The notes beneath the pieces were generated by a model. The model made no database searches. It saw nothing but the letters and a program-made list of their open reading frames with translations, and was not told the origin of the DNA. DNA of 63,868 nucleotides from Streptomyces malaysiensis subsp. samsunensis. GTDB lineage: Bacteria; Actinomycetota; Actinomycetes; Streptomycetales; Streptomycetaceae. This document shows, piece after piece, positions 52,196 to 61,157 of the stretch. Every line of letters begins with the position of its first letter. The first letter of the stretch is position 1. The position numbers and the translations under genes were made by a program. The stretch lies in assembly GCF_024519315.1 (NCBI RefSeq), contig NZ_JANIIC010000062.1, forward strand, positions 1 through 63,868, in the 5' to 3' direction.

Positions 52196-52867
52196 TCATC
52201 CGTCCAGCATTCCGCGCAGCAGTTCCTCGAAGCCGGTGCGCAGTGCCGCGCGGTCGGGTACGGCGTCGTGGTCGGCGCCCGCGACGCAGCTGAACATCAG
52301 CCCCTCGCACCAGGCGACCAGCGACCGCGCGTGCCGCCGGGGCTCGGTGGAGCCCAGCGCCGTCATCATCGCCTCCAGTGGCTCCCGGAAGCCACGCCCT
52401 GTCGCGTCGTAGAACTCGCGCAGCTCGGGGCGGCGGGTCGCCTCCAGTGCGAGCTCGTAGCGGGCGATCAGCAGATCGCGCTGGGCGGTGAGCGAGCGGT
52501 GCAGGGCGAGCGAGAGCGCGTCGGCCGCCCCCGCGACCGGATCGGCCTCGTCCGGTGGCGCGCCGGCCGGGCGCGGCATCTCGTCGGGCGCCAGCACCTC
52601 CGCCTCCCGCTGGGCCAGCCGCCGGACCGCCGCCTTGAGCAGGGCGGCGCGGGTCCGGGCGTGGTTGGAGGTCGAGCCGAGCGGCAGCCCGGCCGCCTCG
52701 TCCACCGCGCGGTGCGTGAGCCCCCGCATCCCGCGCTCGGCCAGCAGCGCCAGGGCGGTGTCGGCGATCAGCTCGGCGCGGGAGGCGGAGGCCGCCGAGG
52801 GCGCGGAGGACGCGGACACGGAGCCGGGTGCGGCGGACGCGGAGGCGGCGGTTCGATCATCGCTCAT
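52196..52867 (-). CDS. TetR-family transcriptional regulator
   Basis: 223 residues. After a Ser/Ala-rich head the TetR helix-turn-helix is seen (IADTALALLAERGMRGLTHRAVDEAAGLPLGSTSNHARTRAALLKAAVRRL), then a ligand-binding half without a recognisable pocket. Divergent from the FAD monooxygenase, with two copies of ACTACA-N2-TGTAGT between them, so it probably represses that gene and itself. Confidence 0.85.
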   Translation of the reverse strand: MSDDRTAASASAAPGSVSASSAPSAASASRAELIADTALALLAERGMRGLTHRAVDEAAGLPLGSTSNHARTRAALLKAAVRRLAQREAEVLAPDEMPRPAGAPPDEADPVAGAADALSLALHRSLTAQRDLLIARYELALEATRRPELREFYDATGRGFREPLEAMMTALGSTEPRRHARSLVAWCEGLMFSCVAGADHDAVPDRAALRTGFEELLRGMLDG

Positions 52868-52897
52868 GGGGCCAACCTAAGCCCATCCGCCACCCGC

Positions 52898-52937
52898 ACT
52901 ACAGATGTAGTAATATCATGAGTACTACACCTGTAGT
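52898..52937. promoter_or_regulatory. Twin TetR operators, ACTACA-N2-TGTAGT
   Basis: Two 14-bp sites ACTACAGATGTAGT (52898-52911) and ACTACACCTGTAGT (52924-52937) with the same arms and different central pairs, 26 bp apart centre to centre. That is about two and a half helical turns, so a pair of dimers could bind. Located in the 85-bp gap between divergent TetR and monooxygenase genes. Confidence 0.75.
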
Positions 52938-52952
52938 TGGCTTGGAGGAGTC

Positions 52953-54152
52953 ATGCAGCAGCCTCATGCCGTCGTCATCGGTGCCGGAGTCGGCGGGCTC
53001 ACCGCAGCCGCGGCCCTGCACCGCCGCGGCTGGTCCATCACCGTCCTGGAGCGGGCCGCCCGCCTCGAGCCCGTGGGCGCCGGAATCTCCCTCGCCCCCA
53101 ACTCCCAGCGCGCCCTGGACGCCATCGACCTCGGCGACGACGTCCGCGCGCTCGCCGCCTGGCAGGGCGGCGGCGGGCTGCGCACCCCCGGCGGCCGCTG
53201 GCTCTCCCGGCTGGACAGCGCCGCGACGGCCGAGCGGTTCGGCGGCCCGCTGGTCCTCCTCCACCGGGCCACCCTCGTCGACCTGCTCGTCTCCCGGCTG
53301 CCCGAGGGCGTGGTCCGCACCGGGACCGCCGCCCGGCTGGCCGACCCCGGCGCCGCCGGCCGCCCGGCCCGGGTCACCACCGAGGACGGCGTGTACGAGG
53401 CGGACCTCGTCATCGGCGCCGACGGCATCGACTCGGCCGTCCGCCGCACGCTCTTCCCGGACCACCCAGGGCCCCGCTACGCCGGATTCACCACCTGGCG
53501 TGTCGTCATCCCCGCCCCCGACCGGCCGTTCGAGCCCCATGAGACCTGGGGGAGGGGCCGGATCTGGGGCACCCAGCCGCTCAAGGACGGCCGGGTCTAC
53601 GCCTACGCGGCGGCCGTCGCCCCGCCCGGCGGCCGGGCCCCCGACGACGAGAGGTCCGAACTGCTGCGGCTCTACGGCGACTGGCACCGGCCCGTCCCCG
53701 ACATCCTCGCCGCCGTCGCGCCCCAGGACGTGCTGCGCCATGACATCCGGTACATGGCCGAGCCCCTGCCCGCCTATCACCGGGGCCGGGTCGCCCTCCT
53801 GGGCGACGCCGCCCATGCGATGGCCCCGACGATGGGGCAGGGCGGCAACCAGGCCATCGAGGACGCCGTCGTCCTCGCCCACCATCTGGTCCCCGGCACG
53901 GCCGACCCCTCCGCCGCCCTGGCCGCCTACACCCGCGACCGGCTGCCCCGGACGATGGACGTGGTGCGGCGCTCGGCGCGCACCGCCCGCATGATCACCC
54001 TCACCGGCGCCCCCGCCGTCGCCCTCCGCGACGCCGCGATGGCCGCCGTCGGCCGCCTCGTCCCCGGTCTGGCCCTGCGCGCCTTCGACGGCATAGCGGA
54101 CTGGCGCCCGCCCACCCGCACGTATCCTTCGGGGGCACAGCGGAAGGCATGA
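52953..54152 (+). CDS. FAD-dependent monooxygenase (TetR-controlled)
   Basis: 399 residues of group A flavin monooxygenase type: GAGVGGLTAAAAL (about 9-21), VIGADGIDSAVRR (about 155-167), LLGDAAHAMAPTMGQGGNQAIEDA (about 284-307). TTGGAGGAG stands before the ATG. The substrate is unknown; aromatic hydroxylation or antibiotic inactivation are typical. It differs from the NicC-like enzyme. The operator sites upstream suggest an inducible defence or catabolic enzyme. The next gene follows after 22 nt. Confidence 0.85.
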   Translation: MQQPHAVVIGAGVGGLTAAAALHRRGWSITVLERAARLEPVGAGISLAPNSQRALDAIDLGDDVRALAAWQGGGGLRTPGGRWLSRLDSAATAERFGGPLVLLHRATLVDLLVSRLPEGVVRTGTAARLADPGAAGRPARVTTEDGVYEADLVIGADGIDSAVRRTLFPDHPGPRYAGFTTWRVVIPAPDRPFEPHETWGRGRIWGTQPLKDGRVYAYAAAVAPPGGRAPDDERSELLRLYGDWHRPVPDILAAVAPQDVLRHDIRYMAEPLPAYHRGRVALLGDAAHAMAPTMGQGGNQAIEDAVVLAHHLVPGTADPSAALAAYTRDRLPRTMDVVRRSARTARMITLTGAPAVALRDAAMAAVGRLVPGLALRAFDGIADWRPPTRTYPSGAQRKA

Positions 54153-54174
54153 CCGAGGGAACCGGGGAGAACAC

Positions 54175-55116
54175 ATGAGGGTCGGCTGCGTCGGGCTCGG
54201 CGACATCGCGCAGAAGGCGTATCTGCCCGTGCTCATGGCCCGCGCCGGCCTGGAGCCGCATCTGCACACCCGCACCCCCGCCACCCTCCAGCGGGTCGCC
54301 GACACCCATCGCGTCCCGGACGCGCAGCGCCACGCCGACCTCGACTCGCTGCTCGCGGCCGGGCTCGACGCGGCCTTCGTACACGCCCCGACCGAGGTCC
54401 ACGCCGACCTCGTCACCCGGCTGATCGAGGCCGGGGTGCCCACCTTCGTCGACAAGCCGCTCGCGTACCACCTCGCCGACAGCGAACGGGTCGTACGGCT
54501 CGCCGAGGAGCGCGGGGTGAGCCTGATGGTCGGCTTCAACCGGCGTTACGCGCCCGGCTACGCGCAGTGCCTGGACCATCCGCGCGATCTGATCCTGCTT
54601 CAGAAGAACCGCGTCGGCCTCCCGGAGGACCCGCGCACCATGGTCCTGGACGACTTCATCCACGTGGTCGACACGCTGCGCTTCCTCGCGCCCGGCCCGG
54701 TGGACCACATCGGTGTGCGGGCCAGGATCCGCGGCGGACTGATACACCATGTGGTGCTGGAGCTGTCCGGGGACGGGTTCACCGCGCTCGGCGTGATGAA
54801 CCGGATGAGCGGCTCCACCGAGGAGGTCCTGGAGGTCTCCGGTCAGGACACCAAGCGGCAGGTGCTCAACCTCGCCGAGGTGGTCGACCACAAGGGCCAG
54901 CCGAGCGTGCGCCGCCGGGGCGACTGGGTACCGGTGGCGCGGCAGCGCGGGATCGAGCAGATGACCGACGCCTTCCTGGACGCGGTGCGCTCCGGGCGGC
55001 GGATCGGCGCCGAGGACGCGCTGCGCACCCATGAGCTGTGCGAACGGATCGTCAGGGACGCCCTGGAGTCCGCTGGTCAGGCGACCGGTCCGATGGCCGG
55101 TCCGCCCGCCGTCTGA
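54175..55116 (+). CDS. Gfo/Idh/MocA-family oxidoreductase
   Basis: 313 residues. Rossmann start VGCVGLGDIAQKAYLPVL with GxGxxA, then the EVHADLVTRLIEAGVPTFVDKPLAYHLADSERV motif (catalytic Lys of the EKP motif as DKP), and the C-terminal beta-sheet domain. It would oxidise or reduce a sugar or inositol derivative with NAD(P). Co-transcription with the monooxygenase 22 nt upstream is possible. Overlaps the convergent lnt gene by 65 bp. Confidence 0.85.
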   Translation: MRVGCVGLGDIAQKAYLPVLMARAGLEPHLHTRTPATLQRVADTHRVPDAQRHADLDSLLAAGLDAAFVHAPTEVHADLVTRLIEAGVPTFVDKPLAYHLADSERVVRLAEERGVSLMVGFNRRYAPGYAQCLDHPRDLILLQKNRVGLPEDPRTMVLDDFIHVVDTLRFLAPGPVDHIGVRARIRGGLIHHVVLELSGDGFTALGVMNRMSGSTEEVLEVSGQDTKRQVLNLAEVVDHKGQPSVRRRGDWVPVARQRGIEQMTDAFLDAVRSGRRIGAEDALRTHELCERIVRDALESAGQATGPMAGPPAV

Positions 55117-56710
55117 GCGCCCGGCCCCCCTCGGCCGCGCAGTAGACGGCCAGCGCCGCCATCGCCCCGTACACCGGCCAGGGCCCGATCCGCACATACG
55201 GGCTCGTGCCCTGCCCCAGCGGCACCGTGTAGACGGTGGCCGCGCTGGTGCTGGTGGACATCCGGGAACCCACCGGTTCGCCGCGCGGCCCGAACACCGC
55301 GCTCTCCCCGGTCAGCGTGGCGTGCACCATCGGCCGCCAGGTCTCGGCGGAGCGCAGCGCGGCCAGCGAGGCGTGCTGCGCGGGCGCCCAGCTCTTCTGG
55401 AAGGTCGAGGTCGAGGACTGGACGACGAGCACCTGCGCCCCGTCCCGCACCAGGTTCCGGCTCATGTCCGGGAACGCCGACTCGAAGCACACCAGCGGCC
55501 CGATCCGCAGGGAATCCGGCAGCTTCATCACCACCGGCTCGGTGCCCCGGTGGCGGTCCTCACCGGCCGCCTTGCCCACCGAGGTGGCCCAGCCCAGCAG
55601 CGGCCGGGCCGGGATGTACTCCCCGAAGGGGACCAGCCGCATCTTGTCGTAGCGCTGGCCCGTCGGGCCGTTCGGCCCGATCAGCACCGAACTCTTGTAG
55701 ATCCCGGGCATATCGCCGCGCCGCGCGTCCACGTTGACCAGCAGATCCGCGCCGGCCGTCCGGGACAGCGCGGCCAGCCGCCGGCCCAGCTCCGGATGGG
55801 TGGTCAGATCCTGGGCCACGCTGCTCTCGCCCCACACCACCAGGTCGACATGGCGGTCGGCCAGCTGCCGGGTCAGCTCCGCGCCGCGCTCGAAGCGCGG
55901 CCCCGGCCCCTGGATGACCCCCGGCTGCACCACCGCGATCCGTACCGTCCCGGGTTCCTTGGCCGTTGGCACCCAGGCCCACATCCCGGCCGCCGCCGCG
56001 CCGCACGCGGTGAGCCCGGCCAGCGCCACCGTACGGGCCCGGGCCACCGCGATCAGCACGGTCACCGCGACATTCACCACGACCAGCAGAAAGCCGAGCA
56101 GCCACACCCCGCCCACCGAGGCCAGCCGCAGCGCGGGCGCCACCTGCCACTGGCTCGCGCCCAACAGCCCCCAGGGCCCGCCGAGGTACTGCCAGGACCG
56201 GACCAGCTCGGCCATCAGCCATACGGACGGCAGCAGCACCAGCGCCGCCGCCACCTGCCGGGGACCCGGGCGGCCGTGCAGCAGCCGGTGCGTCAGCCAC
56301 CCCCAGGGCACCCACAACAGCCCCAGCAGCAGCGCCAGTATCACGATGAACACATGCAGATTCGGCATCAGCCACTGGTGCGCCGCGAGCAGGAACCCCG
56401 CGCCGCCCAGCCAGCCGTCCAGCATCGCCCGGCGGCCGGTGGGCGCCGCGCGCATCAGCAGCAGCCAGGGCACCAGCGCGACATACGCCCACCACCACAG
56501 CGAGGGCGCGGGAAAGGCCGGCGCGGGCAGCGCTCCCGCGAGCAGCGCCATCGCCCCGCGCCACCACGGGGAGGCGAGCCGCCGCCCCCAGACGTCCTCG
56601 CCGCCGCCCCGCCTCCGCACCTCGGACGCTCCCCTCCTGTCGGCACAGGGCCAGTGTGCGGGAGTCAGCCGATCATGAACAGGGCGGGGGTGCGCCGTCG
56701 CGTGCTTCAT
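55052..56710 (-). CDS. lnt: Apolipoprotein N-acyltransferase
   Basis: 552 residues: about seven membrane helices, then a nitrilase domain facing outward. The catalytic triad is Glu in VVWGESSVA (about 288), Lys in YDKMRLVPFGEYIP (about 361), Cys in LVCFESAFPD (about 413). It N-acylates the lipid-modified cysteine of lipoproteins. Streptomyces usually has two lnt genes, and this may be either. A 70-residue Arg-rich N-terminal extension precedes the first helix. The ATG overlaps the preceding gene stop by 4 bp. Confidence 0.85.
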   Translation of the reverse strand: MKHATAHPRPVHDRLTPAHWPCADRRGASEVRRRGGGEDVWGRRLASPWWRGAMALLAGALPAPAFPAPSLWWWAYVALVPWLLLMRAAPTGRRAMLDGWLGGAGFLLAAHQWLMPNLHVFIVILALLLGLLWVPWGWLTHRLLHGRPGPRQVAAALVLLPSVWLMAELVRSWQYLGGPWGLLGASQWQVAPALRLASVGGVWLLGFLLVVVNVAVTVLIAVARARTVALAGLTACGAAAAGMWAWVPTAKEPGTVRIAVVQPGVIQGPGPRFERGAELTRQLADRHVDLVVWGESSVAQDLTTHPELGRRLAALSRTAGADLLVNVDARRGDMPGIYKSSVLIGPNGPTGQRYDKMRLVPFGEYIPARPLLGWATSVGKAAGEDRHRGTEPVVMKLPDSLRIGPLVCFESAFPDMSRNLVRDGAQVLVVQSSTSTFQKSWAPAQHASLAALRSAETWRPMVHATLTGESAVFGPRGEPVGSRMSTSTSAATVYTVPLGQGTSPYVRIGPWPVYGAMAALAVYCAAEGGRALRRRADRPSDRSPDQRTPGRP

Positions 56711-59148
56711 GCCGATTCCGGGAGGTCTTGTTCGGCCCAGATGAGCTTGCCGCCCTCGGTGTAGCGGGTGCCCCAGCGGCGGGTCAGCTGGGCGACGAGG
56801 AACAGCCCGCGGCCGCCCTCGTCGGTGGTGCGGGCGTGGCGCAGCCGCGGCGAGGTGTTGCTGGTGTCGGCCACCTCGCAGGTCAGTACGTCGTGCCGGA
56901 TCAGCCGCAGCCGGATGGGGCCGGTGCCATGGCGGATGGCGTTGGTGACCAGCTCGCTGGCGATCAGTTCCGTGGTGGTCATCAGCTCGTCCAGCCCCCA
57001 CTCGGCGAGCTGGCGGATCACCAGCGAGCGGGCGCTGGCCACGACGGCCGGATCGGAGGGCAGGTCCCAGGAGGCGACATGTCCGGTGCCCAGACCGTGC
57101 GTACGGGCCAGCAGCAGGGCCACATCGTCGGTCTGCGGGCAGGTCAGCAGGGTGTCGATCACCGTGGAGCAGAGCTCCTCCAGCGGCAGCACGGCCTGGC
57201 CGAGGGCGTTGCTCAGCCGGCCGAGGCCGATGTCGATGTCCTGGTCGCAGGTCTCGATGAGCCCGTCGGTGTAGAGGGCGATCAGGCTTCCGGCGGGCAG
57301 CTCCAGCTCCGCCGACTCGAACGGCAGCGACCCGAGGCCCAGCGGGGGACCGGCGGGCAGCGCGGGGAAGGAGACCTCGCCCGAGGGGTCCACGATCGCC
57401 GGGGTCGGATGCCCCGCCCGTGCCATCGTGCACCGCTGGGTGACCGGGTCGTAGATCGCGTACAGACAGGTGGCGCCCAGCACCGCGGCCGCCACGCCCT
57501 CCTGCCCGGTCTCCTCCTCGGTGAGCCGGATGACCAGGTCGTCGAGGTGGGCCAGCAGCTCCTCGGGCGGCAGGTCCATATCGGCGAGGGTGTGCACGGC
57601 GGTCCGCAACCGGCCCATGGTGGCGGCGGCGTTGATGCCGTGCCCGACCACATCGCCGACCACCAGCGCCACCCGGGCACCGGACAGCGGGATCACATCG
57701 AACCAGTCGCCGCCGACCCCGTTGCGCGCGTCCGTGGGGAGGTAGCGCGAGGCCACCTCGACGGCCTGGCCGCCGCTGAGGGCGTGCGGCAGCAGACTGC
57801 GCTGGAGGGCCAGCGCGGCGGCGTGCTCACGGCTGTAGCGGCGGGCGTTGTCGATGTTCAGCGCGGCCCGTGCGACCAGCTCCTCCGCGAGGAGCAGATC
57901 GTCGTCCTCGAACGGTTCCGGATGCCGGGAGCGGACGAACGAGGCCACCCCCAGGAGGGCGCCGCGCGCCCCGATCGGCGCCACCATCAGCGAGCGCATC
58001 CCGAACTCGCGCGCCTTCGCCGCCCGCGCAGGATCCTCCCCCGACCAGGCGCTCATGGCGTGCCCCATCAAGGGGTCGAGCAGGGCCTCCCCGGAGAAGT
58101 AGCAGCAGGCGAGGGGGGAGGTGGGGGAGATGGCGACGGTGTCCCCGAGCTCCGCGATGGACTCCGGGCACCCCTCCCGGATCGATGCCTGACCGGCGCG
58201 GCGGAAGACGGGCAGGGTCTCGCCGGGGGCCTCCAGGGGCTCCTCGCCGCGCAGTACGGAGTCCAGCAGATCGACGGTGACGAAGTCGGCGAGCCGCGGC
58301 ACCGCGAAGTCGGCCAGCTCCTGGGCGGTGCGCATCACGTCCAGGGTGCTGCCGATGTGTGCGTCGGCCTCGTTGAGCAGGACCAGCCGCTCCCGGGCCC
58401 GCCAGCGGTCGGTGACGTCGATGACCATGTAGCACACGGCCACCGGACGGCCCTCGGCGTTGACCAGCCGGAAGAACGAGGTCGAGTACGCGTGCTCCTG
58501 GTGGGGCGCGGCCATCGTCCAGCCCCGGTACTCGTAGTCGATCACCGGCTCGCCGGTCCTCAGCACCTGCCGCAGCCGCGCTTCGAGCGCCTCGGTGTCC
58601 AGCCCCGGCAGGCAGTCCGACATCCGGCGCCCGATCCGCTCCTCGCGGGGCAGCCCGCCGTAGCGCTCCAGCGTGTCGTTGGTCCACACATACCGCAGAT
58701 CCGGGCTGAGTACGGCCATCCCGACCGGCGACCGGGTGAGGAACGCCTGGAGCAGCGAGCCGCTGAGCGCCCAGGTCGGGATGGAGCCCACATCGATCCC
58801 GGAGACCAGCCAGGAGCCGTCGTCGCCCGCGTCGCACATCGCGGAGATCCGCAGCCCCACCTCGATCCGGCGGCCGTCCCGGTGCCGGAGCCGGCCCAGG
58901 CCGCCCCAGCCCTGGTGCGCCCGGCACCATGAGCCGATCGCCTCGGCCTGCACCGCGTCCTCCGGCGCCGCCAGCAGCATCCTGCCCGGCTGCTTCATCA
59001 CCTCCGCCGCCGGATAGCCGAGGAGTCTCTCCGCCGCCGGGGTCCAGCCGATGATGGTCCCCGTGGCGTCGATCAGCGCCGAGGCCGCATCCGCCATGTC
59101 GAACGGGACATGCGTCTCGGTCGGCGCGATTCCCTGGGGGATGGCCAT
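56707..59148 (-). CDS. PAS-GAF-PP2C phosphatase with C-terminal anti-sigma-like kinase domain
   Basis: 813 residues. Order: PAS (about 20-130), second PAS (about 140-255), GAF (about 265-420), PP2C/SpoIIE phosphatase (about 440-650: GGDWFDV, GDVVGHG, TDDVALLLAR), then a HATPase (ELVTNAIRHG, DEGGRGLFLV). It would sense a signal and dephosphorylate an anti-sigma antagonist while also carrying its own kinase-like domain. Its start lacks a strong ribosome site. The downstream neighbour, overlapping by 4 bp, is lnt. Confidence 0.85.
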   Translation of the reverse strand: MAIPQGIAPTETHVPFDMADAASALIDATGTIIGWTPAAERLLGYPAAEVMKQPGRMLLAAPEDAVQAEAIGSWCRAHQGWGGLGRLRHRDGRRIEVGLRISAMCDAGDDGSWLVSGIDVGSIPTWALSGSLLQAFLTRSPVGMAVLSPDLRYVWTNDTLERYGGLPREERIGRRMSDCLPGLDTEALEARLRQVLRTGEPVIDYEYRGWTMAAPHQEHAYSTSFFRLVNAEGRPVAVCYMVIDVTDRWRARERLVLLNEADAHIGSTLDVMRTAQELADFAVPRLADFVTVDLLDSVLRGEEPLEAPGETLPVFRRAGQASIREGCPESIAELGDTVAISPTSPLACCYFSGEALLDPLMGHAMSAWSGEDPARAAKAREFGMRSLMVAPIGARGALLGVASFVRSRHPEPFEDDDLLLAEELVARAALNIDNARRYSREHAAALALQRSLLPHALSGGQAVEVASRYLPTDARNGVGGDWFDVIPLSGARVALVVGDVVGHGINAAATMGRLRTAVHTLADMDLPPEELLAHLDDLVIRLTEEETGQEGVAAAVLGATCLYAIYDPVTQRCTMARAGHPTPAIVDPSGEVSFPALPAGPPLGLGSLPFESAELELPAGSLIALYTDGLIETCDQDIDIGLGRLSNALGQAVLPLEELCSTVIDTLLTCPQTDDVALLLARTHGLGTGHVASWDLPSDPAVVASARSLVIRQLAEWGLDELMTTTELIASELVTNAIRHGTGPIRLRLIRHDVLTCEVADTSNTSPRLRHARTTDEGGRGLFLVAQLTRRWGTRYTEGGKLIWAEQDLPESA

Positions 59149-59288
59149 CGCACCCGTCCCATCTGCGGATACATTTTCCTTAATAATATGACTCCTGGGC
59201 CTCCCCGGTGATGAGCCGTGCGATGACGGGCGCCACGAGAACGATCCCGCCGGTCACTGCGGCCTCGGCCGGCGGGGCGGCTCCTCGG

Positions 59289-60302
59289 TCATGCCCGGTT
59301 GCCCCACAGGGAGCGGTCATCGACATTGGCCCGGGTCACCAGCGGGGCCGGCAGCTGGTCCTCCAGATAGCCGCCGCGCAGCCGGACGATCGTGCTGCCG
59401 TGGCCGCTCGGCCCCGCCGTGAAGCGCTTCCCGGCCATGGCCTGCTTGATGTACCGCATGGCGTAGGCGGCGTAGAGGTTCGCCGGCTGGGAGACGGTGG
59501 CGTCGATGAGCCCCTCACGGATCGCGTCCAGCTCCTGCGGGGTCCCGTCGATGGAGACGATGGTGATATGGCCGCGGTGGCCCACCGGGACCAGGGAGTG
59601 GTGGCGCTGGAGGGTGCGCAGGGTGGGCGCCAGATAGACGCCGCCGGCCTGGAGGTAGATGCCCTTGATGCCGGGGTGGGCGGTGTAGAGGGCCTCCAGA
59701 CCGGCCGCCGCCCTCTCCGCCTGCCAGTCCGCCGGGATGTTCAGGATCTTGATGTCCGGGTAGCGCCGCGCCATGCAGCGGTCGAAGGCGACCGTGCGGT
59801 CCCGGCCGTTGACCGAGGCCAGATCGCCCTGGATCTGCACCACCGTGCCCCGCCGCACCGCCCGGCCGAGGCCGTGGCACGCCTTGACGCCATACGCGCG
59901 GTTGTCGGCCCGGACCACGATGGCCACCTTGCCCCGTTCGGGCGCCACATCGACGGCGACGACCGGCACATGGGCGCGCCGGGCGGCGCTCAGCCCGGGG
60001 CCGGCGGCGACGGAGTCGATGGGGGAGACCACCAGGCCCTTGACGTCCTGGGCCAGCAGATTGTTGATATCGGTGATCTGTTTGCCCGGGTCGCCTTCGG
60101 AGTTGACCGTCGGCAGCACCTCTACGCCCGCCTCACGGGCCTCCTTCGGGATGTCGTTGTTGTACGCCTCCCAGAAGGGCGAGGTCAGCAGCGGCAGCAC
60201 CACGCCGACCTCGCGCGCCTCCGTCTCGCCGCCACAGCCCGCGGCGGCCGGGCCGCAGAGCAGGAGGAGGGCGGCGGTGGCGGTGGCGAGGCGGTGGTGC
60301 AT
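59289..60302 (-). CDS. Sugar-type periplasmic-binding lipoprotein (orphan)
   Basis: 337 residues with a signal peptide ending in a lipobox (ALLLLCGPAAAGCGG, acylated Cys23). The ribose/autoinducer-type fold opens VGVVLPLLTSPFWEAYNNDIPKEAREAGVEV and ends with IVSIDGTPQELDAIREGLIDATVSQPANLYA. Such proteins deliver sugars to an ABC importer or serve as sensors, but no permease or ATPase gene lies near. ATG 60302 lies about 75 bp from the divergent GntR promoter. Confidence 0.85.
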   Translation of the reverse strand: MHHRLATATAALLLLCGPAAAGCGGETEAREVGVVLPLLTSPFWEAYNNDIPKEAREAGVEVLPTVNSEGDPGKQITDINNLLAQDVKGLVVSPIDSVAAGPGLSAARRAHVPVVAVDVAPERGKVAIVVRADNRAYGVKACHGLGRAVRRGTVVQIQGDLASVNGRDRTVAFDRCMARRYPDIKILNIPADWQAERAAAGLEALYTAHPGIKGIYLQAGGVYLAPTLRTLQRHHSLVPVGHRGHITIVSIDGTPQELDAIREGLIDATVSQPANLYAAYAMRYIKQAMAGKRFTAGPSGHGSTIVRLRGGYLEDQLPAPLVTRANVDDRSLWGNRA

Positions 60303-60374
60303 GCTGTCTCCGGCGCTCGGGATGAATACCCCATACCAACACAGAAGGGCTGCTAGGGAGGGGAAAGCCGGCCC

Positions 60375-60404
60375 TTGACAACCCTCCGGTGTACGCCTGA
60401 GGAT
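60375..60404 (+). promoter_or_regulatory. Promoter of the asparagine-use operon
   Basis: TTGACA (60375-60380), an 18-bp gap, then GAGGAT (60399-60404), 7 nt before GTG 60411. Transcription could begin at the start codon, or GAGGAT could serve as its ribosome site. The coding start overlaps direct repeats (CAGACAG-CCAGACAG, 60422-60436) that could be the GntR operator. Confidence 0.5.
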
Positions 60405-60410
60405 CTCCGC

Positions 60411-61157
60411 GTGAACTTGTCAGACAGCCAGACAGGTGGACGTCTCCCTCGCCGCGTCAGCGCGATGGAAGCGGTTCTCACCCACCTCCGGGAAGCGATC
60501 GAGCGCGGCGACTATGCGGTGGGGGACAAACTCCCCTCCGAGGCCGAGCTCTGCCGCCGCCTGGAGGTCAGCCGGCCGGTGCTCCGTGAGGCCCTCAGGG
60601 CCTTGCAGACCATGGGGCTGACCGCCTCGCGCACCGGTAAGGGCACCTTCGTCATCTCCAGCGGGCCGGTGGAGGATCCCACCTTCGGCGACTACGCCGC
60701 AAGCGACCTCCTGGAGGTGCGCCACCACATCGAGATCCCGGTGGCGGGCTACGCGGCGCTGCGCCGCTCCGCCGAGGACCTCGACCACCTGTCCCATCTG
60801 CTGGAGCGGATGGAGCGGGAGACCGACACCACCGCATGGGTGGCGATGGACACGCTGTTCCATCTCGCCGTCGCCCAGGCGGCCCGGAACCCGGTCTTCC
60901 GGCGGGTCATCGAGGAGATCCGCGATGCCCTGGCCCGGCAGTCGGCATTTCTCAATGAACTCGGCGGCCGCCGTGAGCAGTCGAACCGAGAACACCGGGC
61001 GATCGTCGAGGCGCTCGCCGACGGGTCCGAGCACGACGCGGTGGAGGCGATGACCCACCACCTCGAGCGCGTGGAGACCACCCTGACCTCCATCGTGCGG
61101 CCCGCCACGGCGGATGACCGGACGACAGCACCGACAGAAGGCGGACAGCAGGCGTGA
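60411..61157 (+). CDS. GntR-family (FadR subfamily) regulator of asparagine use
   Basis: 248 residues. A GntR winged helix (ERGDYAVGDKLPSEAELCRRLEVSRPVLREALRALQTMGL, about 30-75) leads to an FCD/FadR ligand domain (LLEVRHHIEIPVAGYAAL; AVAQAARNPVFRRVIEEI; EHRAIVEALADGSEHDAVEAMTHHLE) with the usual His/Asp metal-site pattern. Starts at GTG 60411. It overlaps the permease start by 4 bp (GTGA). Role as local regulator is inferred. Confidence 0.85.
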   Translation: MNLSDSQTGGRLPRRVSAMEAVLTHLREAIERGDYAVGDKLPSEAELCRRLEVSRPVLREALRALQTMGLTASRTGKGTFVISSGPVEDPTFGDYAASDLLEVRHHIEIPVAGYAALRRSAEDLDHLSHLLERMERETDTTAWVAMDTLFHLAVAQAARNPVFRRVIEEIRDALARQSAFLNELGGRREQSNREHRAIVEALADGSEHDAVEAMTHHLERVETTLTSIVRPATADDRTTAPTEGGQQA

